Assembly (NCBI RefSeq): GCF_011067745.1
Contig: NZ_JAAMPJ010000011.1
Span: 180,646 to 244,645, forward strand
Source: Lentzea alba
Lineage (GTDB): Bacteria; Actinomycetota; Actinomycetes; Mycobacteriales; Pseudonocardiaceae
DNA length: 64,000 bases
Reading direction: 5' to 3'
Numbering within the stretch: position 1 is the first letter of the stretch; each line of letters begins with the position of its first letter. Under the pieces are notes generated by a model that did not search any database, was not told where the DNA came from, and saw only the letters and a program-made list of their open reading frames with translations. This document shows positions 32,802-40,567 of this stretch, one piece after another. A program made the translations under genes and the position numbers.

Positions 32802-33831
32802 CCTGCCTCATCAGTTGTGCGACGGCCGTGATGGCCGTCGCGAACCTGTCCTCGGTCAGCTTGAGCCACGGCACACCGCGCCGCGTCAGCTCCTGTTCGA
32901 ACAGTCCGGTCATCCACTCCCGCAGGTGCTCGCCGTCACGCCAGCCGTCCTGTTCGAACGGAACGCCGACGTGGTCGGTCAGCAGGTAGAGGTCCGGTTC
33001 GGACCCGAGGAAGATCTCCGGCCGGAAACCGAGGTAGCGCTCTCCCCAGACGGTCGCGGCGAACGCGTCGTTGTCCGCGACGACCAACGGCGCGGTCGAA
33101 GCCCGGATGCGGCGTTCCTGTTCGTGCGCCACGTCCTCGAAGTCACCCAGCGTCCACACCAGATCATCCACAGTGGACGAAGGCGCGAACGCTCGTGCGG
33201 CGGCCAGTTTGAGCTCGGTGTGCTCGCGGCCGTACTCGGCGATCCACGGCGCGGAGAAGTGGTCCGCGAGCTGCCGCGACAGGGTGGTCGTGCCGGTGCT
33301 CTCGGCGCCGACGACCACGACCTTCCACCCCAGACCGCGCTGCGTGGCGGGCGCGAGGTGGTGCCAGTTCGCGATCGGGTCGGTGCGGACGGCGGTGCCG
33401 GAGACCGGATGCGTCAGGCGGTCCAGGTCGACGAGGACGTGCTGCGCGCCCAGCCGGCGAGCCAGCTCGTCGCCGTACTTCTCGCTGGAGAACACGACGT
33501 CGACCGGTGCCTTCGAGGGATCTCCGTCCGCGATCGCGCGCCGGGCGAGGACCGCGCGGGTCAGTTCGACGTGCAGGTTCCAGATCTCGTCGGAGTCGAA
33601 GTCCATCGGGTGGTCGTCGAGGTCGCCGATGATCCGTACACCCGGCGTCGCGCCGTGTGTCTCCGTCAGCCAGTGCACGCGGTGTTCGAGAGGGATGGTC
33701 TCCGACGACGCGGCGAGCACGGTGACCGTTGTGCGTGTACTGCGTGCGGCCGCCGTCTCGATGAGGTGGTGGTGTCCGTTGTGCGGCGGATAGAACTTGC
33801 CGAGCACCAACGCGTGTTCGAACTCCTTCAC
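32770..33831 (-). CDS. nadR: NadR-like NMN adenylyltransferase / nicotinamide riboside kinase
   Basis: A 353-residue two-domain protein without the N-terminal repressor HTH of E. coli NadR. The adenylyltransferase domain has GKFYPPHNGHHHLIETA (HxGH) and FSSEKYGDELARRLGA. The kinase domain carries VVVVGAESTGTTTLSRQLAD and APWIAEYGREHTE. The Walker A lysine is replaced by Thr (GTTT instead of GKST); I believe this is seen in other actinobacterial homologues but cannot check. The GTG start overlaps the pnuC stop by four bases. Together the pair would import and phosphorylate nicotinamide riboside and form NAD. Confidence 0.9.
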   Translation of the reverse strand: MKEFEHALVLGKFYPPHNGHHHLIETAAARSTRTTVTVLAASSETIPLEHRVHWLTETHGATPGVRIIGDLDDHPMDFDSDEIWNLHVELTRAVLARRAIADGDPSKAPVDVVFSSEKYGDELARRLGAQHVLVDLDRLTHPVSGTAVRTDPIANWHHLAPATQRGLGWKVVVVGAESTGTTTLSRQLADHFSAPWIAEYGREHTELKLAAARAFAPSSTVDDLVWTLGDFEDVAHEQERRIRASTAPLVVADNDAFAATVWGERYLGFRPEIFLGSEPDLYLLTDHVGVPFEQDGWRDGEHLREWMTGLFEQELTRRGVPWLKLTEDRFATAITAVAQLMRQDVSCGSRSRA

Positions 33832-34397
33832 ACGCGCACCTCGTCCTTGAGGTCCTTGAGCCACGAGCGCAGGCCGATCACGCACAGCACCATGAACCCC
33901 ACGTACAACACAGCCGTCAGGTACAGCTCCTTGTAGGCGTAGAGCGGCACGTAGATCACGTCCGCGGCGATCCACAGCCACCAGCACTCGATCTTCTTGC
34001 GGGCCTGGCCCCAGGTCGCGAGCAGCGACAACACCGTTGTGATGGCGTCCCAGAACGGCACGGTCGACTCGGTGAACGTCACCAGGACCCAGTGCAGCAA
34101 CCCGGTGCCGAGCACGCCGGCGACCGCGAGCCAGATCCACTGCTGCCGCGTCGTGCGGCTGACGTGCAGCGTCGTGTGCTGCTCGCCGCCGCGCAGCCAC
34201 GCCCACCAGCCGTAGACGGCGAGCACGACGTACACGATCTGCAGCCCGGAGTCGGCGAACAGCCCGCTGCCCCAGAACAGCACGAAGAACGCGATGTTGT
34301 TGGCGATGCCGATGGGCCAGTTCCAGGGGTTTTGCCGGGCGACCAGCCACACGCACAGTGCGCCGGTGACGAAGCCTGCTACCTCAATGGGTGACAC
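33828..34397 (-). CDS. pnuC: Nicotinamide riboside transporter PnuC
   Basis: A 189-residue PnuC with about seven helices. It has the conserved LVARQNPWNWPIGIANNIAF, VLAVYGWWAW, and CWWLWIAADVIYVPLYAYKE. It moves nicotinamide riboside by facilitated diffusion, trapped by the kinase domain of the overlapping nadR gene. The GTG at 34397 has AAGGAGAT before it. A perfect-consensus LexA box lies 21-36 bases upstream of this start, shared with the divergent radical SAM gene. Confidence 0.92.
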   Translation of the reverse strand: MSPIEVAGFVTGALCVWLVARQNPWNWPIGIANNIAFFVLFWGSGLFADSGLQIVYVVLAVYGWWAWLRGGEQHTTLHVSRTTRQQWIWLAVAGVLGTGLLHWVLVTFTESTVPFWDAITTVLSLLATWGQARKKIECWWLWIAADVIYVPLYAYKELYLTAVLYVGFMVLCVIGLRSWLKDLKDEVRV

Positions 34398-34417
34398 GCG
34401 ATCTCCTTGACCGCCGT

Positions 34418-34433
34418 TCGAACATGTGTTCGA
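34418..34433 (+). promoter_or_regulatory. LexA (SOS) box between pnuC and the radical SAM gene
   Basis: TCGAACATGTGTTCGA matches the actinobacterial SOS consensus TCGAAC-N4-GTTCGA at every defined base. It ends nine bases before the GTG start of the radical SAM gene (34443). The homologue Rv2578c of M. tuberculosis is, to my knowledge, on the list of LexA-controlled genes. Confidence 0.9.
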
Positions 34434-34442
34434 ATCGATGGT

Positions 34443-36419
34443 GTGCGATGGGACGGACAGAAACTCGAGGCAGAGCCGCAGCAGGCACTACCGGGGCTAC
34501 CGGGACTGGTGCGCAGCGTACGAACTCCTGAGTTCGCGGACGTGGTGTTCCACGAGGTCCGCGCCAAATCCGTGCTCAACGGGGTACCGGGTTCGTCGCT
34601 GCCCTTCTCGTGGACCGTGAACCCGTATCGGGGCTGCTCACACGCCTGCACCTACTGCCTGGCGGGCGATACCCCGATCCTCATGGGCAACGGCCGCACC
34701 AAACCGTTGGCCGAGCTGCGGGAGGGCGATGAGATCTACGGCACCGAACTCGTCGGCAACTACCGGCGTTACAAACTCACGACCGTCCTCGCGCACTGGG
34801 AGACGCGCAAAGAGGCGTACCGGCTGACGCTGGAGGACGGCACGTCGGTCGTCGCGTCCGGTGATCACCGCTTCCTGACCGACCGCGGCTGGAAGCACGT
34901 GACCGGCGAGACCGCGGGCACGGGCCGCCGTCCGCACCTCACGACCGGCAACAAGCTGATGGGCACGGGGGCTTTCGTCGAGCAGCCCTCCGTGACCGAC
35001 GACTACCGCCGCGGCTACCTGCGCGGCATGGTGGACGACGAGAACGAGTTCCGGATCCCCTTGGCCGACATAGAGGCCATGGACCGCACACAGGAGTATC
35101 TCGACTACTTCGGTGTGCGAGAAGGGAGGGGATTTCTGCACCAAGTGCGCGACCTAGCGCACTGGCAGATAGCCCCGAACCCGGACTGGCTCAAGGGATT
35201 CCTGGCCGGTGCGTTCGACTACCTGGGGACCTGCTCGCGCAGCATCCTGCGGTTGTCGACGCGCAACGCCACCGTGCTCGAAGCGATCTGCCTGGCGCTC
35301 AAGCACTTCCACTTCGACTTCGCGATCGAGGAACTGCGCCGTCGTCGTGGCGTGCGGGTCGTGCGACTGCGCGGCGGACTGCGGGAGAACCTGCGTTTCT
35401 TCCACACCGTCGACCCGGCGATCACGCGCAAGCGGGACATCGACGGCGTGGCGATCAAGTCGCAGCAGCCGTTGGGCGTCGTGTCCGTGGAACCGTTGGG
35501 GGAGATGACGCTCTACGACATCTCGACCGGCACCGCCGACTTCATCGCGAACGGTGTGGTGTCCCACAACTGCTTCGCCCGCAAGACCCACACCTACCTG
35601 GACCTGGACGCGGGCAAGGACTTCGACAACCAGCTGATCGTCAAGGTCAACGCGGCGGAGGTGCTGTCCCGCCAGCTGCGGTCGTCCAGGTGGAAGCAGG
35701 AGCACGTCGCGCTCGGCACCAACACCGACCCGTACCAGCGGGCGGAGGGGCGGTACTCCTTGATGCCAGGGATCATCGAGGCCCTGACCGCCTCCCGCAC
35801 GCCCTTCTCGATCCTGACGAAGGGCACCCTGCTGGCGCGCGACCTGCCGCTGCTGTCCGCCGCGGCCGAGGTTGTGCCGGTCGGGATCGCGGTGTCGCTC
35901 GCGTTGATGGACCGCGATCTGCACAGGTCGCTGGAACCCGGCACGCCGACGCCGGCCGCGCGGCTCGACCTGGTGCGGAAGGTGCGGGAAGCCGGGTTGC
36001 CGTGCGGGGTGTTCGTGGCGCCGGTGCTGCCGGAGCTGACGGATTCCGTTGAGCAGCTGGACTTCCTGCTGGAACAGATTGCGGATGCCGGCGCCACGGG
36101 CGTCACGGTGCTGCCGTTGCACCTGCGTCCGGGAGCGAAGGAGTGGTTCGCGGCCTGGTTGCGGCGCGAGCACCCGGATCTCGTCGAGACGTACCGGCAC
36201 CTGTACGGCAACGGGTCCTATGTGGACAAGCGGTACCGGAAGTGGTTGACCGCGCGGGTCGTTCCGTTGATCGAGAAGCACGGGCTGGCGCCGCGTGGGC
36301 GGTCCACCGACGCCGTCACCGGTGTGCCCGGTGACGACGACGGCGTGTGGCCCGATGGCAGCCTGCCGGTGGGTGTGCCGGCGCCGCGCGTGGATCAGGA
36401 ACAGCTCACCCTGCTTTGA
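34443..36419 (+). CDS. Rv2578c-family radical SAM protein containing an intein
   Basis: A 658-residue precursor. The host protein (about 353 residues after splicing) is a radical SAM enzyme related to spore photoproduct lyase-like Rv2578c proteins. The cluster motif CxxxCxxC is YRGCSHACTY followed, after the intein, by CFARKTHTYLDLD. Other conserved parts are ALGTNTDPYQRAEGRYSLMP and TPFSILTKGTLL. The start is a GTG at 34443 (MRWDGQ, as in homologues); the frame is open to 34407 but that part is the SOS box. The LexA box implies induction by DNA damage. The reaction is unknown; DNA lesion repair is a guess. Confidence 0.93.
   Translation: MRWDGQKLEAEPQQALPGLPGLVRSVRTPEFADVVFHEVRAKSVLNGVPGSSLPFSWTVNPYRGCSHACTYCLAGDTPILMGNGRTKPLAELREGDEIYGTELVGNYRRYKLTTVLAHWETRKEAYRLTLEDGTSVVASGDHRFLTDRGWKHVTGETAGTGRRPHLTTGNKLMGTGAFVEQPSVTDDYRRGYLRGMVDDENEFRIPLADIEAMDRTQEYLDYFGVREGRGFLHQVRDLAHWQIAPNPDWLKGFLAGAFDYLGTCSRSILRLSTRNATVLEAICLALKHFHFDFAIEELRRRRGVRVVRLRGGLRENLRFFHTVDPAITRKRDIDGVAIKSQQPLGVVSVEPLGEMTLYDISTGTADFIANGVVSHNCFARKTHTYLDLDAGKDFDNQLIVKVNAAEVLSRQLRSSRWKQEHVALGTNTDPYQRAEGRYSLMPGIIEALTASRTPFSILTKGTLLARDLPLLSAAAEVVPVGIAVSLALMDRDLHRSLEPGTPTPAARLDLVRKVREAGLPCGVFVAPVLPELTDSVEQLDFLLEQIADAGATGVTVLPLHLRPGAKEWFAAWLRREHPDLVETYRHLYGNGSYVDKRYRKWLTARVVPLIEKHGLAPRGRSTDAVTGVPGDDDGVWPDGSLPVGVPAPRVDQEQLTLL
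34656..35570 (+). other. Intein with degenerate LAGLIDADG endonuclease
   Basis: A 305-residue in-frame intein from Cys72 to Asn376 of the precursor. Block A is CLAGDTPILMGNGRTKPLAE, block B is GTSVVASGDHRFLTDRGW, block F/G is LYDISTGTADFIANGVVSHN, and the +1 residue is Cys. That +1 Cys is the third cysteine of the iron-sulfur motif. The endonuclease motifs are GYLRGMVDDEN (191-201) and GFLAGAFDYLGT (252-263). The acid expected at position 8 is Glu in the first but Leu in the second, so cleavage activity is probably lost, while the splicing residues are intact. Confidence 0.93.
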
Positions 36420-36465
36420 GAATCATCACGGTTGGCACCCTCTTCCCCGGGGTGTCCTTCCGGGG

Positions 36466-36816
36466 CTAGGCCCAGCCGCCCTGGACCATCGTCTGGAACT
36501 TCCACTCGCCGCCGACCTTCACCAGCAGGTCGCCGTAGCGAACCGTCATCCCGTTGATCGTGCCGTCGGTGATGACGAAGACCAGGTTGTCGTTGATGAA
36601 GTGCGGTGTGCGCACCGACTCCATCTTCACCTCACCGCCGCCGCCCAGCTGGGCCCCCATTTCCTGCACGAACCGCTCCCGGTCCCACGACGTCGCCGAG
36701 CCGTCGGTGACGGTGTTGATCGGGAACAGGGCCATGTCGGCCATCTTCTCGACCTCTCCCGCCACCGCCAGCTCGTCCCAGCTCGCGAACCACTGCATGA
36801 CCTCGTCGTACGACAT
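36466..36816 (-). CDS. SnoaL/NTF2-like protein
   Basis: A 116-residue NTF2/SnoaL-fold protein with MQWFASWDELAVAGEVEKMA, ALFPINTVTDGSATSWDRE, VRTPHFINDNLVFVITDG and VRYGDLLVKVGGEWKFQTMV. The fold forms a cone-like pocket used by ketosteroid isomerases, cyclases and many unknown proteins; no catalytic residues can be assigned. The start may be 36816 or the ATG at 36825, which lies within a palindrome, so mRNA may be leaderless. It lies between the radical SAM gene and the DUF4082 gene. Confidence 0.7.
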   Translation of the reverse strand: MSYDEVMQWFASWDELAVAGEVEKMADMALFPINTVTDGSATSWDRERFVQEMGAQLGGGGEVKMESVRTPHFINDNLVFVITDGTINGMTVRYGDLLVKVGGEWKFQTMVQGGWA

Positions 36817-36832
36817 ACCGTACATTGTACGG
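36805..36832. promoter_or_regulatory. Palindromic operator at the SnoaL-like gene start
   Basis: A perfect 15-bp palindrome CCGTACATTGTACGG (36818-36832; 7-bp arms, one central base) overlaps the start of the gene. A second 10-bp palindrome GTCGTACGAC lies just inside the gene at 36805-36814. The spacing and symmetry suit a TetR-type regulator, but the local TetR gene (40568) is 3.7 kb away and cannot be assigned to it. Confidence 0.55.
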
Positions 36833-36853
36833 AACGCTGCGCGAGCTGTCGAA

Positions 36854-39634
36854 CTACTGGGTGAAGATCACGTCCACCCAGTAGTTGAGGGCCCGATAGG
36901 TCTGGTTCGGGAAGTTGCTGCCGAGGGCGTAGACCCCGTTCCCGCCACTGGCGACGGACGACGGCGCCGTGAGCGGACCGCTGGTGCGGGCCTGGTTGAA
37001 GTAGTCGTAGTCGTACGAGTAGCGGCCGCCGGGGCAGAAGTACGACGCGATGTAGGTCTGACCCGCGGTGACGTTGAGCGGCGCCGGCAGCGCCACGGTC
37101 TGCCAGCCGGTCGGTGTCTCGTTGGTCGCGGTGGCTGTGGCGAGCCGCGTGCCGGTGGACGACCACACGCTCACGGTGTGCGTGCCGAGGTTCTGCGGGC
37201 CCTTGTGGAACTTGACGTGGGTGATCTTGCCGTTCACCGCCGGGACGAACTTGAAGCCGAGCTCGCCTGCGCTGGTGTCGGTCGTGGTGACGTTCGTCGG
37301 AGTGGACTGGGCGAAGAACGACGCCGGGAACGTGTGCGGTGTGTAGGCCGCGCTGAAGTTCCCCGACGTGGCCGGGAACATCGCGTACGTGACGCCCTTG
37401 ATCGTCTCCTGCGTGTAGGCGACGGCCGAGCCGTTGCGGGTGAGTCCTGTGAGCGCGCCCTTGACCGACTGCACGGGCAGCATTCCGCGCAGCATGCCGT
37501 TCGTTCGTCCGTCCACAGTGGCCGTGAACGTCAGGTTGTTGCCGCTCCACGCGATCTGCGAGAAGAACGAGGCGTTGCGGCCGTCGGTCCAGTCGAGGAT
37601 CTGCTTGCCGGTGATCATCGGAACGCCGCGGGCCTTCGCCGAGTTGATCACGTGCGTGCCGAAGTTGTCGCCGCTGATGTAGTAGTGCGTGCCGAAAACG
37701 CCGTAGTAGCCCTCAGAACCGAGGGCCTTGTCGAGCATGGCGTCGATGCCGCCCGGGTAGGTGATGCCGTTCTCGTCGACGAGCTGCGAGACGACCTGGT
37801 AGACGTCGATCATCGAGCCGTCGAGGTCGGCGAACCGCATGGGCAGGCCGGAGCCGGTGAACATGCCCGGCCGGTTCTGCACCCACCAGTCCGGTGCGTA
37901 GTAGTAGTTGAGGTCCATCCGGATGCCCTTGCTCAGCTCGACTTTGGGTTGCGTCGCCCAGTCGCTCCACACGATGCAGTGCGTCCGGTTGCCCGTCTGC
38001 GCCGGCAGGCTGGGATAGGTCGACGCCCACAACGCCAGTTCCGAGGTGAACGACGCCGCCAGTGAGGCGGGCGTCCAGTCGGCGCAGCCGGTGTTCACGT
38101 GGATGCCCAGGTCGAAGCCCTGCGAGTGGTACGTCGCCGCCTGGGCGTCGGTCATGGTCGCGCCGTCGACGAACATCCAGGACGTGGCGCGCAGGGCTTC
38201 CCACTGGTTGAGCTGCGCACCGGCGGGCGTGTTGGCGTTGAGCTGGTTGAAGTACGTCTGGGTGCCGTTCGGGACGCCGTGGTCGTCGAGTGCCATGACG
38301 ATGGCGGCCTTGAGGCCCTTGGGCAGGTACCAGGTCTTCGGGATCGGCTTCTTGGCGCGGTTGACCAGCGCGAGGACGTTGGTCAGCAGGCGCTGCTGCT
38401 CGTCCGCCTGCGGGATGGCGACCTTGCCGAAGTCGATCCAGTCCGGCTGGACGTCACCTTGCTTCGCGCCGAAGAACAGGTCCACCGGGCGCAACGGGTC
38501 GTCGCCGTCGCGTTCCATGCCCGCCCACGCCGGATTGCCTTGCCTGGTCTGCACCACCGAGCGGGCCAGGTCGTAGGTGAACGCCACCGCGTGCCCGCTG
38601 TTGACCTGCCGGATCGTGACGGCCGGGCTGTTGGTCGCGGTCGTGGCGTTGCTGTAGAGCGTGGCCACGGTCGTCGCACTCGTTGCGGTGTAACGGTCCG
38701 CGGTGCTGTGGAACTGCAGGGTCGTGTTCGGCAGACCGGGCACCTGCGCGGGGTCGATCAGCAGGTACGCGTTGCTGAGCGTGGCGTTCTGGTCGGTCAG
38801 CCCGAGCAACCCGCTGAGCTTCTTGTCCGGGCGGGACGCGATGAGGTTGCCGCCGGCGTTGACCCAGTCGGTGAACATCGTGGCCTGCGCCTGGGTCAGC
38901 GGGATCTCGCCGAGGATCGCCACGTCGTGCTGCCCGAGCACGGTGGCGGTGACGGCGGCCAGGTCGACCGTCGTGAACGAGCCGATGCCCTCGGCGCGCA
39001 GGATCTCGCTGAAGTACCGGCTGAACGGGTGCGCGTCCGACTTGATCAGCAGCACCGGCCCGCCGAAGCCCTGGTCAAGCGGCACCGACTCGAAGATCAC
39101 GTCGACCCAGTAGTTGGCGCTCAGGTGCGTCGAGTTCGGGAACGCGCTCGTCGCGCCGTAGCGGAAGACGCCGTTCGGTTCCGCCGTCCTCGACGCGGGC
39201 GCGGTCAGCGGCCCGTTGACCCTGGGGGTGGTGAAGTAGTTGTAGCTCGCGCTGTAGCGGCCCTGCGGCGCGAAGTACGAGGCGATGTAGCTCGTGTTGG
39301 GCTGAACCTGCACCGGCGTCGCGAACGTCGCCGTCTGCCAGCCCGTGGCGGTCTCGTTCGTGAAGGTCGCGGTCGCGAGCCGGATACCGTCCGCCGTCCA
39401 CACCGACCCGGTGTGGGTGCCGCCGTTGCCGGCGCCTTTGTAGAACCTCACCCCGGTGATGCGACCGGCGGTGTCGGCCCGGAATCGAACGCCCAACTCG
39501 AGCGAGTCGGTGTCCGACTCGGAAATGACCGCGGGCGTGTCGGTCGGTCCCCAAATGCTGTACGGCCCCGCGGCGGCGACCAGGTTTCCCCCCTGGGCGG
39601 CGGCCACTGAACCAGTCGTGTTTTCAGCTGCCAT
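36854..39634 (-). CDS. Large DUF4082 / polysaccharide deacetylase-like multidomain protein
   Basis: A 926-residue protein. It has two DUF4082 modules at the ends: about residues 30-190 (LELGVRFRADTAGRITGVRF, IASYFAPQGRYSASYNYF) and about 765-926 (LGFKFVPAVNGKITHVKFHK, IASYFCPGGRYSYDYDYF). Between them is a class-I amidotransferase-like segment (VLLIKSDAHPFSRYFSEI, AILGEIPLTQAQATMFTDWV), then a NodB-like deacetylase-type part (AIVMALDDHGVPNG, GFDLGIHVNTGCADW). DUF4082 modules usually sit in exported carbohydrate-active proteins. Here the predicted N-terminus, MAAENTTGSVAAAQGG, has no signal peptide, and the frame upstream offers none. The substrate is probably a polysaccharide, by inference. 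Confidence 0.85.
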   Translation of the reverse strand: MAAENTTGSVAAAQGGNLVAAAGPYSIWGPTDTPAVISESDTDSLELGVRFRADTAGRITGVRFYKGAGNGGTHTGSVWTADGIRLATATFTNETATGWQTATFATPVQVQPNTSYIASYFAPQGRYSASYNYFTTPRVNGPLTAPASRTAEPNGVFRYGATSAFPNSTHLSANYWVDVIFESVPLDQGFGGPVLLIKSDAHPFSRYFSEILRAEGIGSFTTVDLAAVTATVLGQHDVAILGEIPLTQAQATMFTDWVNAGGNLIASRPDKKLSGLLGLTDQNATLSNAYLLIDPAQVPGLPNTTLQFHSTADRYTATSATTVATLYSNATTATNSPAVTIRQVNSGHAVAFTYDLARSVVQTRQGNPAWAGMERDGDDPLRPVDLFFGAKQGDVQPDWIDFGKVAIPQADEQQRLLTNVLALVNRAKKPIPKTWYLPKGLKAAIVMALDDHGVPNGTQTYFNQLNANTPAGAQLNQWEALRATSWMFVDGATMTDAQAATYHSQGFDLGIHVNTGCADWTPASLAASFTSELALWASTYPSLPAQTGNRTHCIVWSDWATQPKVELSKGIRMDLNYYYAPDWWVQNRPGMFTGSGLPMRFADLDGSMIDVYQVVSQLVDENGITYPGGIDAMLDKALGSEGYYGVFGTHYYISGDNFGTHVINSAKARGVPMITGKQILDWTDGRNASFFSQIAWSGNNLTFTATVDGRTNGMLRGMLPVQSVKGALTGLTRNGSAVAYTQETIKGVTYAMFPATSGNFSAAYTPHTFPASFFAQSTPTNVTTTDTSAGELGFKFVPAVNGKITHVKFHKGPQNLGTHTVSVWSSTGTRLATATATNETPTGWQTVALPAPLNVTAGQTYIASYFCPGGRYSYDYDYFNQARTSGPLTAPSSVASGGNGVYALGSNFPNQTYRALNYWVDVIFTQ

Positions 39635-39678
39635 GCCGGACCTTACCTCGGCAAACGCGCTGGTCGCCCGCAATGTTG

Positions 39679-39696
39679 CCAAATCAATAGATTTGG
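39679..39696. repeat. Short hairpin upstream of the DUF4082 gene
   Basis: CCAAATC-AATA-GATTTGG, a perfect 7-bp inverted repeat in an AT-richer patch (39675-39740) between the divergently placed DUF4082 start and the end of the methyltransferase gene. It could be an operator or a 5' leader hairpin; no protein can be assigned. Confidence 0.45.
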
Positions 39697-39763
39697 CTGC
39701 GCCGATTAGGTGACTATTTGTTCGACCGGATAACGCTCTTGCCGCAATAGCGATACCGACCGT

Positions 39764-40495
39764 TCAACTGCGACCGACAACCGCGGTCGAGTCTTCTTCG
39801 GTGATCAATTCTGCGGCGAGTCCGGCCGCGGTGAATGCGTCGAGCGCTGCGGGTGCCTGGCGGGAGCTGGTCTCGCTCATCAGGTGCCCGCCGGGCCGCA
39901 GCCAGGTCTTCGCCTGGGTGGCCACGCGCCGCAGGACTTCGAGGCCGTCCGTGCCGCCGTCGAGGGCGACGCGTGCCTCGTACTCGCGTGCTTCAGGGGG
40001 CATGAACTGGATGTCGTCGGTCGGCACGTACGGGACGTTGGCGACCACGACGTCGATGCGTCCCTTCAGGTGTGCGGGCAGTGCGTCGAACAGGTCGCCC
40101 TCGAGCACGTTGGTCAGGTTCTGGCGTGCGCACTGCACGGCCGTGGGGTCGATGTCGGCCGCGTAGACCGTGGCGTTCGGCAGTCTTTGTTGCAGCACCG
40201 CGCCGACCGCGCCGGATCCGCAACACAGGTCGACGACCAGGGCGGGCTTGAGCTCGGTGGCGAGGTCGACGAGCAGTTCGGTGCGGTGGCGCGGCACGAA
40301 CACGCCCTTCGTCACCACGATCCGGTGCCCGCAGAACTCCGCCCAGCCGACGACGTGTTCCAGCGGCAGGCCGCCGACCCGCTCGGCGACCAGCGCTTCC
40401 AGGTGGTCGGGAGAGGTGGCGGTCTCGGCGAGCAGGGCGGCTTCTTCCTCGGCGAACACGCAGCCCGCGGCCCGGAGGCGATCAACGACGTTCAT
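39764..40495 (-). CDS. Putative protein N5-glutamine methyltransferase (PrmC/HemK-like)
   Basis: A 243-residue SAM-dependent methyltransferase: an N-terminal helical part (LLAETATSPDHLEALVAERV), the linker GVFVPRHRTELLVDLATEL, motif I VVDLCCGSGAVGAVL, YAADIDPTAVQCARQNL, and the catalytic tetrapeptide NVPY in VVANVPYVPTDD, in place of the NPPY of PrmC. This variant is typical of a side branch annotated as putative glutamine methyltransferase, distinct from the true release-factor enzyme. The ATG at 40495 follows TAGCGT by eight bases, suggesting a leaderless message. It is divergent from the TetR gene. Confidence 0.85.
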   Translation of the reverse strand: MNVVDRLRAAGCVFAEEEAALLAETATSPDHLEALVAERVGGLPLEHVVGWAEFCGHRIVVTKGVFVPRHRTELLVDLATELKPALVVDLCCGSGAVGAVLQQRLPNATVYAADIDPTAVQCARQNLTNVLEGDLFDALPAHLKGRIDVVVANVPYVPTDDIQFMPPEAREYEARVALDGGTDGLEVLRRVATQAKTWLRPGGHLMSETSSRQAPAALDAFTAAGLAAELITEEDSTAVVGRS

Positions 40496-40522
40496 CGGCA
40501 CCGACGCTAACACCGGCATTTA

Positions 40523-40560
40523 CAAGCAGGCTTGACTGTTTGTTTGTGGGCCGGAACACT
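40523..40560 (+). promoter_or_regulatory. Promoter and operator of the TetR-led acyl-CoA operon
   Basis: TTGACT (40532-40537) and AACACT (40555-40560), spaced 17 bases, form a promoter whose start point falls at or next to the GTG at 40568, so the transcript is probably leaderless. The inverted repeat CAAGC-AG-GCTTG (40523-40534) overlaps the -35 box and is a candidate site for autoregulation. Confidence 0.55.
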
Positions 40561-40567
40561 CGGGACC

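Noticed and set aside
34428..34440. GTTCGAATCG as a tRNA T-loop
   Set aside because: It is half of the SOS box; no acceptor, D or anticodon arms are present.
34407..34442. Upstream TTG start of the radical SAM gene
   Set aside because: The extra codons are the LexA box itself, and homologues begin at the MRW position.
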